Positions 43,541-52,907 of a DNA stretch of 64,000 bases are shown piece by piece (position 1 is the stretch's first letter; each line of letters starts with the position of its first letter). A model generated the notes under the pieces. The model did not search any database, was not told the DNA's origin, and saw only the letters and a list, made by a program, of their open reading frames with translations. The stretch is from assembly GCF_042432805.1 (NCBI RefSeq), contig NZ_JBHLWO010000007.1:434001-498000 (forward strand). Reading direction: 5' to 3'. Source of the DNA: Olivibacter oleidegradans. GTDB taxonomy: Bacteria > Bacteroidota > Bacteroidia > Sphingobacteriales > Sphingobacteriaceae. A program made the translations under genes and the position numbers.

Positions 43541-45988
43541 CTAAAATTCTTTGTTCCCAAATTCGCTCTCCGGAAGTTTGAGTTTATTCTTCAATTTATT
43601 TAGCTGAAAACTGAGGTTTAAGAGTAGGATATCTTTTTCGTAAATATAGTTTGTAGTGGTATAGAAATCGGAACCAAAGGTTGTAATCCGTTGCTCATTA
43701 GCCTGGATGAATCCCAGATCGATATTTTGCCACTGTAGTTGCGCACTGAACCGGCCGTTCATGAAAGTTTTTTTCAGTGCGAGGTTAGGTGATATAAAAC
43801 GAGAATCTCTTCCTTGAGCTGTTGGACGAGCCGACAAATAGTTAAGATTTCCTTGAACGTTAAGTGTGGAATTTATTTTATAGTCTGTGTTAAAATTTAT
43901 GGCATAGACCCAATCGCTATTGGCTACATCGATCTGTTCATCGAATAACGTCCCTTTTATATGGTACTTATATAGATTGGCGCCTAAATAAATTTGCCAT
44001 TGCTTGGTTATCTGTGTATTGATACCCGTTTCCAGACCATAGCTATAGGCCTTGCCCGCATTCGTATAGATACGATTTAAAATCGTATCCGTATATACGC
44101 TATTTACCCGTTGAATGGGGTTTTTAATATCTTGATAGTATAAGGTGGAGAAAAATGACCCCTTTTTGAAAGTTTTGATAAGCCCTAGCTCTGCCAGGTA
44201 TATAAACTCGGGTAATAAATCAGCATCTCCCTGCTCCAAGGTTTCTGAATGTTCACGCTCAGGTATAGGGTTCAATTCAAAATTATTGGTTCGCTGCACT
44301 CTTCTACTGACGCCGGCTTTTGTTTGCCACCCGCTGCTAAGTGTATAAAGTATATTGGCTGAAGGGAATAAATTGTCCAAAGTAAGTACATGAGGTGCCT
44401 CTTCCCCTCGCAAGTTTACATTACGATTTGCATGTTCGTAGCGTAAGCCTCCCGTATATTCGAACTTTTTATGCTTACCGGCGTATTGGCTATAAAGCGA
44501 ATGAATGGAATTCCGAGCGTCTATTAGACCAGAAAATTCCGGATCAACGACGAAAGTATCTCCCTGTTTTGTTGAGTAAATAAAATCTCCGTTTTGCTTG
44601 TCTTCCCTGAATTGATAGCCACTTTCCCAGCTTCCTTCGCCAATTTTTACCGAATAATCCAATTTAGCTCGTAATCCTTTGAGCGGGTTTTTATAAGTGT
44701 TAAGAGTATGTTGAACGGTCGTATTCCCTTCTATATTTTTATTATCTGTAGAACCGTATAAGTCGGCATATTCGTAGAGTAGCGAAAGAGACAGGTTGGA
44801 TCGATCATTAAATTGATGGGTATAACCAAAATTTCCGAGTACAAAGTTACCTTGTTTTGTTTGGAGATTAGCATTAAAATAGGAAGTCCTTCCTATAACT
44901 TGCTGATTTTCCAAATCTATTTTGGTATTGTTATAGTAAATATCAGCCACACGATCCTGAAATTTGTGTCCTGCAAAAAATCCGATTGAGAACGTGTTCT
45001 TCTCATCTGCTTTAAATTCGATATTAAAGCGTCCGCCGTAATTGTACTTATCAAAGCTGCGCTCACCATTCGACGGAAAGGTAGTTTTAATTTGATTGAT
45101 AATCGTATAAACGTCGCCCTCTCTGAACCCGGCGTTATCATTGCGAAGGTAGTTAGCACTTGCCGTTAAATCCCATCGGTTATTTTTATAGTTGAAGGAA
45201 ATATCAGTGCCATAACGTTTTTGACTTTCTTTATTATTGTAATCGTTAAAACTGGGAAAGCCAGTTTGTAGGTTTATCGCAAGAAAAGAACCGTTATCCA
45301 CTCCTGTTTTTGTAGTGATATTGATAATACCACCTTTACCATCCGGATCGTATTTTGCTGATGGGGCGGTAATCAGTTCAATATTTTCCACGACATTAGC
45401 GGGAAGTTGACTTAATATCGTCTGCACATCCGTTTGTACTGCTTTACCGTTTATCAATACCAAAAAGCCACTAGACCCTCGTAATGTAATTTCTCCCTGC
45501 CCATTGATCGCTATTGATGGCATATTTTTGATAATATCGATAGCAGTTCCACCCTTTGCCGTCTCAAACTGGTTTGCTTTGTACACTTGCTTATCTATCT
45601 TATGATAATTTAGATTGGGTTGAGCTGAAACAACCACCTCGTTTAAAAAGGTAGCGGATGGTTTCAATTCTATTGCTTTTATAGCTAAATGTTCGCCTGC
45701 ATGGAGCGGTGTCAGTTTGATTACCTGCGTTTCATAACCTAAAAATCGTATTTTAAGCAGGTATTGTCCTGCTTTTAATTTTGCGAGTGAGAAAGCGCCG
45801 CTTTCATTTGTCATAACGCCATCTACAAAAGCTGAATCATGATTGTTTTGATGTATGCTTACACTTGCGTAGCTTATTGGGCTATGGCTTAACGAATCAT
45901 ATACTTGGCCGGAAACTTGAGCTTCTTGAGCCAAAGCGGAAGATGAAAGAAAAAATAATAAAAAAGAAAGTACGTACAGATTTTTCAT
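43541..45988 (-). CDS. TonB-dependent receptor-like outer-membrane beta-barrel protein (OMP_b-brl_3 type)
   Basis: An 815-residue outer-membrane protein with a signal peptide (LSFLLFFLSSSALAQ) and a CarboxypepD-like domain (SGQVYDSLSHSPISYASVSI). The plug is reduced (KGGTAIDIIKNMPSIAINGQGEITLRGSSGFLVLINGKA and GKGGIINITTKTG), followed by a barrel of the outer-membrane beta-barrel family 3. This is the group typically annotated as outer membrane beta-barrel family or TonB receptor in Bacteroidota. The AraC gene at 46053 lies 64 bases upstream in the same direction. The ligand is unknown; peptides, metals or regulatory functions are all possible for the family. Confidence 0.88.
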   Translation of the reverse strand: MKNLYVLSFLLFFLSSSALAQEAQVSGQVYDSLSHSPISYASVSIHQNNHDSAFVDGVMTNESGAFSLAKLKAGQYLLKIRFLGYETQVIKLTPLHAGEHLAIKAIELKPSATFLNEVVVSAQPNLNYHKIDKQVYKANQFETAKGGTAIDIIKNMPSIAINGQGEITLRGSSGFLVLINGKAVQTDVQTILSQLPANVVENIELITAPSAKYDPDGKGGIINITTKTGVDNGSFLAINLQTGFPSFNDYNNKESQKRYGTDISFNYKNNRWDLTASANYLRNDNAGFREGDVYTIINQIKTTFPSNGERSFDKYNYGGRFNIEFKADEKNTFSIGFFAGHKFQDRVADIYYNNTKIDLENQQVIGRTSYFNANLQTKQGNFVLGNFGYTHQFNDRSNLSLSLLYEYADLYGSTDNKNIEGNTTVQHTLNTYKNPLKGLRAKLDYSVKIGEGSWESGYQFREDKQNGDFIYSTKQGDTFVVDPEFSGLIDARNSIHSLYSQYAGKHKKFEYTGGLRYEHANRNVNLRGEEAPHVLTLDNLFPSANILYTLSSGWQTKAGVSRRVQRTNNFELNPIPEREHSETLEQGDADLLPEFIYLAELGLIKTFKKGSFFSTLYYQDIKNPIQRVNSVYTDTILNRIYTNAGKAYSYGLETGINTQITKQWQIYLGANLYKYHIKGTLFDEQIDVANSDWVYAINFNTDYKINSTLNVQGNLNYLSARPTAQGRDSRFISPNLALKKTFMNGRFSAQLQWQNIDLGFIQANEQRITTFGSDFYTTTNYIYEKDILLLNLSFQLNKLKNKLKLPESEFGNKEF

Positions 45989-46052
45989 ACTTGCGCTAAG
46001 CTAGGATAGTTATCGCGATAAAAATGGTGAAAATCGATCTATCTTTGGTAAT

Positions 46053-46871
46053 TTATGATAAAGCACGAAACTGATGCGGTGTTATGTTCGTGTGCTTTTT
46101 GAAAAACTTTACAAAATAGGACGGATCGTTGAATTGCAGTCGGAAAGCAATTTCGCTAATGGTAAGGTTGCTGAACTGTAAATAACGTTTGGCTTCAGAA
46201 AGGGTAAAGGCTTCGACAATCTTCTTTGCTGATGTTCCAGCCACCTTATAACAAATGTCATTAAGCACTTTCGACGGAATGTTTAGCTTTTCAGCATAAA
46301 AGCTTAGATTTCTATTGGTTCCCTCGGTTGTCGAAATCAGATCAATAAATAATGCATATAGGTCTAGGTATCTATTGTCAATATCCTGCTTGAGCCCCTC
46401 TTGTAGTAGGGTGCCTAAAATACTCTTCAATAATCCCTCGATAATTAAATCCTGAAAATGCTGCTCTTGCGAATATACATGGTAGAGGCTTTCGAAAAGG
46501 TTTCGAATCGGTTGAATATCGTGCTGGAGGGGCAGATGTTCAATTCTCCAGAACAAATGAAACAGGGCTTTTAGTTCGGTGTCTTTACTATGGTTTATAA
46601 ATTCATCCTTTATAATCAGAACAAAGCCTTCGGGTTCGCTGACGATATCCCAAGCGTGGATTTGGTTCTTTTTTAGGATGAAGATAGCGGGTGCAGCGAT
46701 AGGATAGGCGGTACTATCTATCAGATGCACACCGTCACCCTTCCATAGAAAGATGACTTCGAAATAGTTTTTATGCTTGTGGGGTTCGGTATTCCGTATA
46801 TGCTTTCGAAAAGGTGCTATTTTAAATGTTTTGTCTAAACCTATTTTCTCTTTTATCTTAAATGCCTGCAT
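46053..46871 (-). CDS. AraC family transcriptional regulator
   Basis: A 272-residue regulator with an N-terminal cupin (HKHKNYFEVIFLWKGDGVHLID and YPIAAPAIFILKKNQIHAW) and a C-terminal AraC HTH (about 170-270). The HTH reads LSFYAEKLNIPSKVLNDICYKVAGTSAKKIV, then NLTISEIAFRLQFNDPSYFVKFFKKHTNITPHQFR. The cupin/HTH layout is common in regulators that sense small ligands. It sits directly upstream of the TonB-receptor-like gene at 43541 in the same direction, and may autoregulate and control that gene. There is no obvious operator repeat to support this. Confidence 0.9.
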   Translation of the reverse strand: MQAFKIKEKIGLDKTFKIAPFRKHIRNTEPHKHKNYFEVIFLWKGDGVHLIDSTAYPIAAPAIFILKKNQIHAWDIVSEPEGFVLIIKDEFINHSKDTELKALFHLFWRIEHLPLQHDIQPIRNLFESLYHVYSQEQHFQDLIIEGLLKSILGTLLQEGLKQDIDNRYLDLYALFIDLISTTEGTNRNLSFYAEKLNIPSKVLNDICYKVAGTSAKKIVEAFTLSEAKRYLQFSNLTISEIAFRLQFNDPSYFVKFFKKHTNITPHQFRALS

Positions 46872-46997
46872 TCTTCATCGCTATATGATTCGTCTATAAA
46901 AATAAGAAGGGTCCACTTAATTTCTGCAATTATTCTCTATAAAAATAGTAGATTATTTAGTGCCAATTTTAAGTGACAGACGAGAAATGATGAGATA

Positions 46998-47005
46998 TAG
47001 TTTTG
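46998..47005 (+). promoter_or_regulatory. candidate -7 element of a possible RNA gene
   Basis: TAGTTTTG matches TAnnTTTG in a gap whose flanking genes are both on the minus strand. It points into the hairpin-rich segment 47041-47274, which has no ORF of its own. Confidence 0.35.
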
Positions 47006-47011
47006 CACGAC

Positions 47012-47275
47012 AGATAAAAGATAGATAAAGCACCTATGTTCGTACAAGCTTCGTACGTTGTTCGCGTAGATAAGGATCTATTGGGAATCAACAGCGAATC
47101 ACCTAGGAGTTTAAAGGGTTCGCGGTCGGATAGAAGTCCCATCTGATTCGCTGTTGATACGGTTTGAGCCCCAGATGGATGGGGCTAAACACCTACAAAT
47201 TAAAATACGATTGCGAGGCAGAAAGGCTTAGTAATGACAGGGCCTGAAATTTATGTTCTAAATTCCAGGCCCTGC
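47012..47275 (+). ncRNA. candidate structured non-coding RNA
   Basis: The 428-base gap between the AraC gene and the FKBP gene contains four inverted repeats in 235 bases. They are CGTAC/GTACG at 47041-47057, a perfect 15-bp pair ATCAACAGCGAATCA (47087-47101) with 47144-47158, AGCCCC/GGGGCT at 47167-47186, and a 15-bp pair with one mismatch at 47238-47252 with 47260-47274 (CAGGGCC and GGCCCTG). A plus-strand -7 match lies just upstream. The last hairpin could end transcription from either side, although no long T-tract follows. I know no RNA family that fits. It could also be a repeat element. Confidence 0.35.
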
Positions 47276-47299
47276 GAATTGTTGTTGTGTGACGAAATG

Positions 47300-47941
47300 C
47301 TATAGATTGTCGTTAATGTCAACAACTTCTATTTCAAATACTAGTGGAGAGTTGGCGGGTATTTTTTCATTAGCTTTATCATCGTAGCCCCAAGGTGATG
47401 GGGTTACAAAACGGATCTTAGATCCTTTTTTCAATCCTGAGCTTGTCAATCCAAAGGTCGGCATGTTCTGACCATTATAAGTAAATGAGCTTGGTATGAA
47501 AGCATATACCCAGGCAGGGATAATGTTAGAACCTAAATTGGTTTTAAACGTTTTTTTGTTGGCTAAAGAATCACTTGTTTGATCAAATACAGTTCCATTC
47601 AGTAACTGCCCTTTGTACTTTACTTCAATAGTAGGCGCTACAATTTGACCTATTGAATTCAATTTGTAGGTATAAGAATCAGATTGACCTGGCTCCAATA
47701 CCTCGTACCAAATACCCGTACTATCACTACGCCTTGGATTGGTCCATCCATTGTCAGGGTCTTGAACATAGGCTCTCAAGATCGGTTCTTGTTCGGCAAG
47801 TACTTTCCGTATGCGTGCTTGTCGGATGGAATCCTGTCTTTCCTGTTCCCTTCTTATTTCATCGAAATCAGTTTTATTACAGGCTGAAAAAGCAATTAGC
47901 ACCCCAAAAAGTAGAAATAGAATTTTGTTTGTGTGTTTCAT
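47300..47941 (-). CDS. FKBP-type peptidyl-prolyl isomerase lipoprotein
   Basis: A periplasmic or outer-membrane-anchored prolyl isomerase, 213 residues. The signal ends in a lipobox (IAFSAC, Cys at about 21). After a charged coiled segment (EIRREQERQDSIRQARIRKVLAEQE) the FKBP domain runs from about 95 to 210, with IEVKYKGQLLNGTVFDQTSD, SGLKKGSKIRFVTPSPWGY and PANSPLVFEIEVVDI. The conserved YKG, G-x-VFD and PWGY core residues are in place. FKBP lipoproteins of this layout help fold outer-membrane or surface proteins in Bacteroidota (GldI-like). The neighbouring genes give no further hint. Confidence 0.9.
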   Translation of the reverse strand: MKHTNKILFLLFGVLIAFSACNKTDFDEIRREQERQDSIRQARIRKVLAEQEPILRAYVQDPDNGWTNPRRSDSTGIWYEVLEPGQSDSYTYKLNSIGQIVAPTIEVKYKGQLLNGTVFDQTSDSLANKKTFKTNLGSNIIPAWVYAFIPSSFTYNGQNMPTFGLTSSGLKKGSKIRFVTPSPWGYDDKANEKIPANSPLVFEIEVVDINDNL

Positions 47942-48184
47942 TTGTATATACGTTAATTTTTTCCTTGGTATTGTTCAGGTTGATTGATAACATCTGAATA
48001 ATCCTTGTCGACCTTTTAACGTTTATATACTGACTTTCGCTACAATAAATTGTTTTAGCGGAAAATTGATATTGATAGCGTCGGATAAATCTAACCTGCC
48101 TGATTAAAAATTAATGGTTTTCTGCGATTGAAAAACAACGGATAAGATTTTAGCTTAGCGAAAACTCTATCAATAATAAAACAT

Positions 48185-48616
48185 ATGAAATTAATATTAA
48201 GCAGTTTGTGTTTTCTGCTCATTGCGGGATTCTTATTTGCACAAGGAAATGAAGTGCAGGAACAAAAAGAAAACATGTTCATTGAAGTAAATTCCAAAAA
48301 TGAGCAAGTTCTAAAAACAGCCGACGAATTGTCGGAGCGATTGAAAGAATGGAATTACTGGCATCTGGTCTCTGCACCGGAACAGTCGGATTTGCAGATG
48401 CGCGTTCATATAGAAGCTTCTAAGGGAATCACAGCAACTTCATGGGGAGGTACATCATACGCATTGAGTGCAAAAATAATTGACCAAAAAGGAGAGGTAC
48501 TTTGGGAATCCACTACCTATAAAGCCAGTCCTAATGGAATGAATGGCTTCAATGCAGGAAAGGCTGTGGTGAAGAAACTGATGCGTGATTTGAAAAAGAA
48601 ATATCCGCAAAAATGA
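48185..48616 (+). CDS. small exported hypothetical protein
   Basis: A 143-residue protein with a signal peptide (LILSSLCFLLIAGFLFAQ). The rest is one small domain with alternating charged and hydrophobic strands: ENMFIEVNSKNEQVLKTADELSERLKEWNYW, then SDLQMRVHIEASKGITATSWGGTSYALSAKIIDQKGEVLWESTTY, then a basic C-terminal helix (KKLMRDLKKKYPQK). The QKGEVLWES part resembles exported DUF4136-like or heat-shock-type beta folds, but I do not claim membership. It stands alone before the TonB receptor gene. Coding status is well supported by the signal peptide and length. Confidence 0.7.
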   Translation: MKLILSSLCFLLIAGFLFAQGNEVQEQKENMFIEVNSKNEQVLKTADELSERLKEWNYWHLVSAPEQSDLQMRVHIEASKGITATSWGGTSYALSAKIIDQKGEVLWESTTYKASPNGMNGFNAGKAVVKKLMRDLKKKYPQK

Positions 48617-48690
48617 CCCGACTGTTCTGACCTTCGGCGGAAATCCCAAAGATTTATTTTTATTGATTCTAAATAAGAGGAAGATATTTT

Positions 48691-48698
48691 TATATTTG
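48691..48698 (+). promoter_or_regulatory. candidate -7 element for the siderophore receptor gene
   Basis: TATATTTG matches TAnnTTTG, 33 bases before the ATG at 48731. The AT-rich sequence around it (48661-48730) could hold an iron-responsive operator, but no clear palindrome was found. Confidence 0.4.
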
Positions 48699-48730
48699 CC
48701 TCTCTTTAGAATTAGTTTAAATAATATCAA

Positions 48731-51184
48731 ATGAAATATCAACTTTTCCTTTTATTCAGTTTCCTTTCTTTGTCCCTTAGCACTAGGGCCCAATCCAATC
48801 ATACGCAAAACAAACTTCAAGGTGTTGTAAAAGATCCCAATGGTAATTCATTGGCGGGTGTGACCGTTTGGCTAAACGATAAGATGACGTTAACTAAAAC
48901 GGATAGTGAAGGATACTTTCAATTCATGGCAAGACCTGGCGAATATATATTGCACCTAAGTTTTGTTGGCTACAAACATTATCAAGCAAAAGTGTCTGTT
49001 AAAGAGGGGGAAGGCCTTTCATTGGATATAGTACTTGAATCAAGTCAAGAAGCATTGCAATCGGTAGAGGTGATAGGGCGCAAAGAAAGCGGGTACAAAA
49101 ACACCAATAGTTTTAGCGGAACGAAAACAGCGACTCCCATTAAGGAGACTCCGCAATCCATCAGTTATGTAACCAAAGAAACCTTGGACGATCAGCTGGC
49201 CTTTAAAACCAGTGATGCTATCAAGAATGTGAGCGGTGTGAACCAGTATTCGTATAATAATAATGATTTTGTATTGAGGGGCTTCCGTGCAAGTAACACC
49301 CTAATAAACGGCCTGCGTATTTCAACCCGTGGTTGGGCCCAGAACCTGCTACCTTATGTCGAGCGCATTGAAGTAATTAAAGGACCTGCTTCTGCACTTT
49401 TTGCCAATACCGATCCGGGAGGTACTATTAACACGGTCACTAAAAAACCCTTAGATGAGGCGCGTAAATCAATCAATTTTACAACCGGGAGTTATAACAC
49501 TTATCGAACCACGATGGATTTTACAGGTCCGATGAACGATAGTAAAACGCTATTGTATCGGCTTAACTTGGCTTATCAGAATGCGGAATCCTTTCGTATA
49601 CTGCAAGATGGTTCAGCACTGGTATTGGCCCCTTCTTTTTCGTTTATACCAAACGATCGAACACGTGTTAACTTCGATTTGGTATATCAATATAATAAAG
49701 GTCGACTCGATCGAGGGCAACCGATTTTTGGGGCCTCTTCCGGTACGGATCTGTATTCGACACCGATATCCTTTGCCATTGGACGGAAAAATGATTACCA
49801 AAATGAGTTGAATCTATTTTCAACCATTTCGTTACAACATCGGTTTTCTGACCATATCACTTTTAACGCATCTTATCTTAAATCTTTTTATGATGAAGAC
49901 TTATTGGAACATCGTACATCGAATCAATATGCAGTAGATTCATTGGGAAATCAAATCCCTACATTAATGGGCATGCAAACGATACGACGTCTGCGGAAAA
50001 ATTATATTGATAATCTGAGCACTTATTTTAATTTTGATTTCAACACCGGGCCTTTTGAACATAAACTCCTGATCGGTTATGATCATATCGAGGAAACCTT
50101 TCCAAAAGGTAACTCTACCTATAATGCCAGTGGCTTTTTAAGCAGCGATGGAACGCGAACCTATAGTACTTATGATCCGCAGCATCCGGAACGATATCAG
50201 TTTGCAAATGGGATTCCGGTGCCTAATGTGCCTTATTTCGATTTAGCAGATCCGGATTATTCTATTTCAGAGATTTCGCAATATATGAATGTACCGCGAG
50301 AGGAAACGCCGACTAAGTATTTCGTAAACGGGGTATATGTACAAGAACAATTGAAATGGAATAGGTTGCAAATTTTATTGGGCTTTAGACAGGAATTCTA
50401 TACAGATATACTCAATTATACAAAGGCTGATGAAAGGCATGTGCAACAGAAGGCCTTCATTCCAAGGCTTGGCATCGTGTATACACCAATCGAACCTGTG
50501 AGCTTTTATGCAACCTATACGGAGGGTTATCAACCCCAAACAGCCAGTACTATAGGCGATCCGGAGACTTACGGTGGTCCGTTTGACCCACTGATCAGTA
50601 ATATGGTAGAAGCTGGTGCAAAAATGGAATTCTTTCATAAAGGTCTATCAGTTACTACGGCGGTCTATCGCATTGAACAAAACAATATCTTAGTTAATGC
50701 AGGAGCGGAGGGAAATCCGGACCTACTTCGGCAAATAGGGCAACAGCAAGCCAAGGGGGTGGAGGTGGAAGCGTATGGAAGCATAACGTCTAACTTTAGT
50801 ATAACCGGTAATTTCTCCTATAACATAGCAAAGATAACCGAGAGTGATGATGTGAGTGAGATTGGTGAAATGATGCCGAATGCGCCGAAGAGCCAGGGAA
50901 ATATTTGGATGAAGTATAATTTTATGAGGGGTGCGCTCAATGGAATCGGTGTAGCTCTTGGCGCAAATTATGCGACGCGTAGAAATACAAACAGTGATAT
51001 CTTGCAGTTACCCTCTTACTGGGTTGTTAACGCTGCGTTGTACTACCGTATTGATAAATTCAAAATACAAGCGAATTTTAATAATCTTCTCGATAAAACG
51101 TATTGGGTGGGTGGTTTCGACTTCAATCGACTTTTTCCTGGAGCACCTCGGAATCATTTGGTGTCAATTGGTTATACCTTCTGA
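48731..51184 (+). CDS. TonB-dependent siderophore receptor (FhuA/FpvA-like)
   Basis: An 817-residue outer-membrane receptor. It has a signal peptide (LSLSTRAQ), a CarboxypepD-like domain (LQGVVKDPNGNSLAGVTVWL, about 28-110) and a siderophore-type plug. The plug includes TATPIKETPQSISYVTKETL, the hallmark of the ferric-siderophore group, NVSGVNQYSYNNNDFVLRGF and VEVIKGPASALFANTDPGGTINTVTKKP. The barrel ends in YGSITSNFSITGNFSYN, LDKTYWVGGFDFNRLFPGAPRN and LVSIGYTF. The RxLFPGAPRN-like block is typical of hydroxamate siderophore receptors. No siderophore synthesis genes are nearby, so it probably takes up siderophores made by other organisms. Confidence 0.93.
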   Translation: MKYQLFLLFSFLSLSLSTRAQSNHTQNKLQGVVKDPNGNSLAGVTVWLNDKMTLTKTDSEGYFQFMARPGEYILHLSFVGYKHYQAKVSVKEGEGLSLDIVLESSQEALQSVEVIGRKESGYKNTNSFSGTKTATPIKETPQSISYVTKETLDDQLAFKTSDAIKNVSGVNQYSYNNNDFVLRGFRASNTLINGLRISTRGWAQNLLPYVERIEVIKGPASALFANTDPGGTINTVTKKPLDEARKSINFTTGSYNTYRTTMDFTGPMNDSKTLLYRLNLAYQNAESFRILQDGSALVLAPSFSFIPNDRTRVNFDLVYQYNKGRLDRGQPIFGASSGTDLYSTPISFAIGRKNDYQNELNLFSTISLQHRFSDHITFNASYLKSFYDEDLLEHRTSNQYAVDSLGNQIPTLMGMQTIRRLRKNYIDNLSTYFNFDFNTGPFEHKLLIGYDHIEETFPKGNSTYNASGFLSSDGTRTYSTYDPQHPERYQFANGIPVPNVPYFDLADPDYSISEISQYMNVPREETPTKYFVNGVYVQEQLKWNRLQILLGFRQEFYTDILNYTKADERHVQQKAFIPRLGIVYTPIEPVSFYATYTEGYQPQTASTIGDPETYGGPFDPLISNMVEAGAKMEFFHKGLSVTTAVYRIEQNNILVNAGAEGNPDLLRQIGQQQAKGVEVEAYGSITSNFSITGNFSYNIAKITESDDVSEIGEMMPNAPKSQGNIWMKYNFMRGALNGIGVALGANYATRRNTNSDILQLPSYWVVNAALYYRIDKFKIQANFNNLLDKTYWVGGFDFNRLFPGAPRNHLVSIGYTF

Positions 51185-51217
51185 TTGTAAAAGCAATTAG
51201 TGCAATAAATGGTTTTA

Positions 51218-51241
51218 GAAGAGCGGGTCAACTCGCTCTTC
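51218..51241 (+). terminator. hairpin after the siderophore receptor gene
   Basis: GAAGAGCG (51218-51225) and CGCTCTTC (51234-51241) form a perfect 8-bp stem, extendable inward by GT/AC, 34 bases after the stop codon. A T-tract is lacking, so it is a weak terminator or a 3'-end stabiliser. Confidence 0.5.
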
Positions 51242-51347
51242 ATTGTGTAATAGTGAGCAAATGCGACAAAAGCGTATCATTCGCGTTCCAATGGATTTTT
51301 CAGTCCAATAATTTGGTAATTTAGTTTGTCAGATTAAAAAACCTATT

Positions 51348-51548
51348 ATGCACAGTAGAAGGATAAACCATAATCAACGAAACAGTAAACGAAGACCTAG
51401 GCATGGAATTACATTCATTGAAAAACAAAGTACACTTGATTTTTCAAGCATTTTACTGTTTTCTTTCATTATTGTACTATTGGTCGCAATTTTTTCAGTT
51501 GATGATACGGATATTGTAACCTGGCTGAACGCCTTTACCAAACGATGA
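51348..51548 (+). CDS. small hypothetical single-pass membrane protein
   Basis: A 66-residue ORF with a very basic N-terminus (HSRRINHNQRNSKRRPRHG) followed by one strong membrane helix (DFSSILLFSFIIVLLVAIFSV, about 31-51) and a short tail. It has no cysteine or catalytic motif. The positive N-terminal segment would stay inside the cell. It stands alone between the siderophore receptor and the MFS gene, which is convergent. I recognise no family; the coding call rests on the coherent topology and is tentative. Confidence 0.45.
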   Translation: MHSRRINHNQRNSKRRPRHGITFIEKQSTLDFSSILLFSFIIVLLVAIFSVDDTDIVTWLNAFTKR

Positions 51549-51568
51549 GCATCAGTGTTTACCGGTGT

Positions 51569-52795
51569 TCATCGCTTGTCTTTAATCTTTTGATCTTTAA
51601 AAAGGAAAAGAAATAAAACGAATACGAGCGAAGCAATGATTGCGGGAGAAATCCATAATTGCTTCCAAAAATTAACCACTTGTTGTTCTTTCAAATATTC
51701 GGTAATATATCCTGCAACCCAAAAACCGATTAGCATACCCACACCGTACATAGCGATGGTAACCAGCCCTTGGGCAGATGATTTAAAGCGATCACCGGCA
51801 ATGGTATCGGTATAAATTTGTCCAACAACAAATAAAAAATCATAACAGACTCCATGCAATAAAATAGCCGTTATCAACATGAAGGATAAATTATCAGCGT
51901 TTCCATAAGCGAAGAGGAGGTAGCGTATAATCCATGCCGCAATACCTATAAGGATTGTTTTTTTATAACCTAATCTGGAAAAAAAGAAAGGGATAAATAA
52001 TAAGCAAATAGCTTCTGAAAATTGTCCTAAAGCCATTTTGGCGGTTGGATTCGGTAGACCGATAGCGGTTAAAAAGGGATTAGCATTCTGGTAGTAAAAA
52101 GCTAGCGGTATACAAATGAGGATGGCTGAAGTAAAGAAAATTAAAAAATCTTTCTGTTTTAGCAACTGTAGCGCATCTAAACCTAAAAGTGATGCCATGC
52201 TCTTGTTTTTTTCAGTCTTAACAGGCGGCGTAGCCGGTAAGGTAAAACTAAATAAGCCCAGGAGTAGGGATGAGAAACAGCCTAAAAGAAAGGTGTATTT
52301 AAGGGCGCCTGAGGCAATAGCCTCACTTTTATCCCAATGGAAAATATAACTGATGGTTATCCCCGCAATAATCCACCCAATAGTTCCCCATACGCGGATT
52401 GAAGGAAATTGTTGGCGTGGATTGGGTAAATGCCTAAAGGAAATGGCATTGCTGAGTGCTAGCGAAGACATATAAGCAATAAAATAAGCCAAAACATAAG
52501 GATAAAAATCACTTGCTTGAGTGGCTTGGTACATTAAAAATAACAAAAAGGCCCCAAAAAAGTGCAATATACCGAGCAGTCGCTCCGCTCGAAAATACTT
52601 ATCGGCAATCAGTCCGATAAAGAAGGGGGCAATAACGGCACCTAACGAGTGTGTGGAAAATATATTGGCCATTTCAAACCCGGTGGCTTTTAAGTTGCTT
52701 GTTAGGTAAGTGCCTAATGTGACAAACCAAGCGCCTTTGATGAAATACTCTAAAAACATCATAAAGGACAGTTGGATGCGGAGCGAAAAATTCAT
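51569..52795 (-). CDS. MFS nucleoside permease (NupG/XapB-like)
   Basis: A 408-residue transporter with about 12 helices. The N-terminus LSFMMFLEYFIKGAWFVTLGTYL and the segment IFSTHSLGAVIAPFFIGLIADKYFRAERLLG match the nucleoside:H+ symporter group of MFS proteins. The middle FPSIRVWGTIGWIIAGITISYIF and C-terminal SAQGLVTIAMYGVGMLIGFWVAGY are also typical. It probably imports nucleosides, or a sugar-type substrate as some Bacteroidota relatives do. It is a single gene, convergent with the small ORF and divergent from mobA, with no nucleoside catabolism genes nearby. Confidence 0.85.
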   Translation of the reverse strand: MNFSLRIQLSFMMFLEYFIKGAWFVTLGTYLTSNLKATGFEMANIFSTHSLGAVIAPFFIGLIADKYFRAERLLGILHFFGAFLLFLMYQATQASDFYPYVLAYFIAYMSSLALSNAISFRHLPNPRQQFPSIRVWGTIGWIIAGITISYIFHWDKSEAIASGALKYTFLLGCFSSLLLGLFSFTLPATPPVKTEKNKSMASLLGLDALQLLKQKDFLIFFTSAILICIPLAFYYQNANPFLTAIGLPNPTAKMALGQFSEAICLLFIPFFFSRLGYKKTILIGIAAWIIRYLLFAYGNADNLSFMLITAILLHGVCYDFLFVVGQIYTDTIAGDRFKSSAQGLVTIAMYGVGMLIGFWVAGYITEYLKEQQVVNFWKQLWISPAIIASLVFVLFLFLFKDQKIKDKR

Positions 52796-52882
52796 GCAAG
52801 TTTCAGTGGTTTTTTTCCTAAATTAGTGAAAGTTTTAGAATTTGTTGAAGAATTTTTTAAAGAACTACCATATAGATCCTAA

Positions 52883-52890
52883 TATATTTG
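52883..52890 (+). promoter_or_regulatory. candidate -7 element for mobA
   Basis: TATATTTG matches TAnnTTTG, 18 bases before the mobA ATG at 52908. An earlier ATG at 52901 runs into a stop after five codons and is not used for the gene. Confidence 0.4.
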
Positions 52891-52907
52891 ACCCTCGAGC
52901 ATGACAA

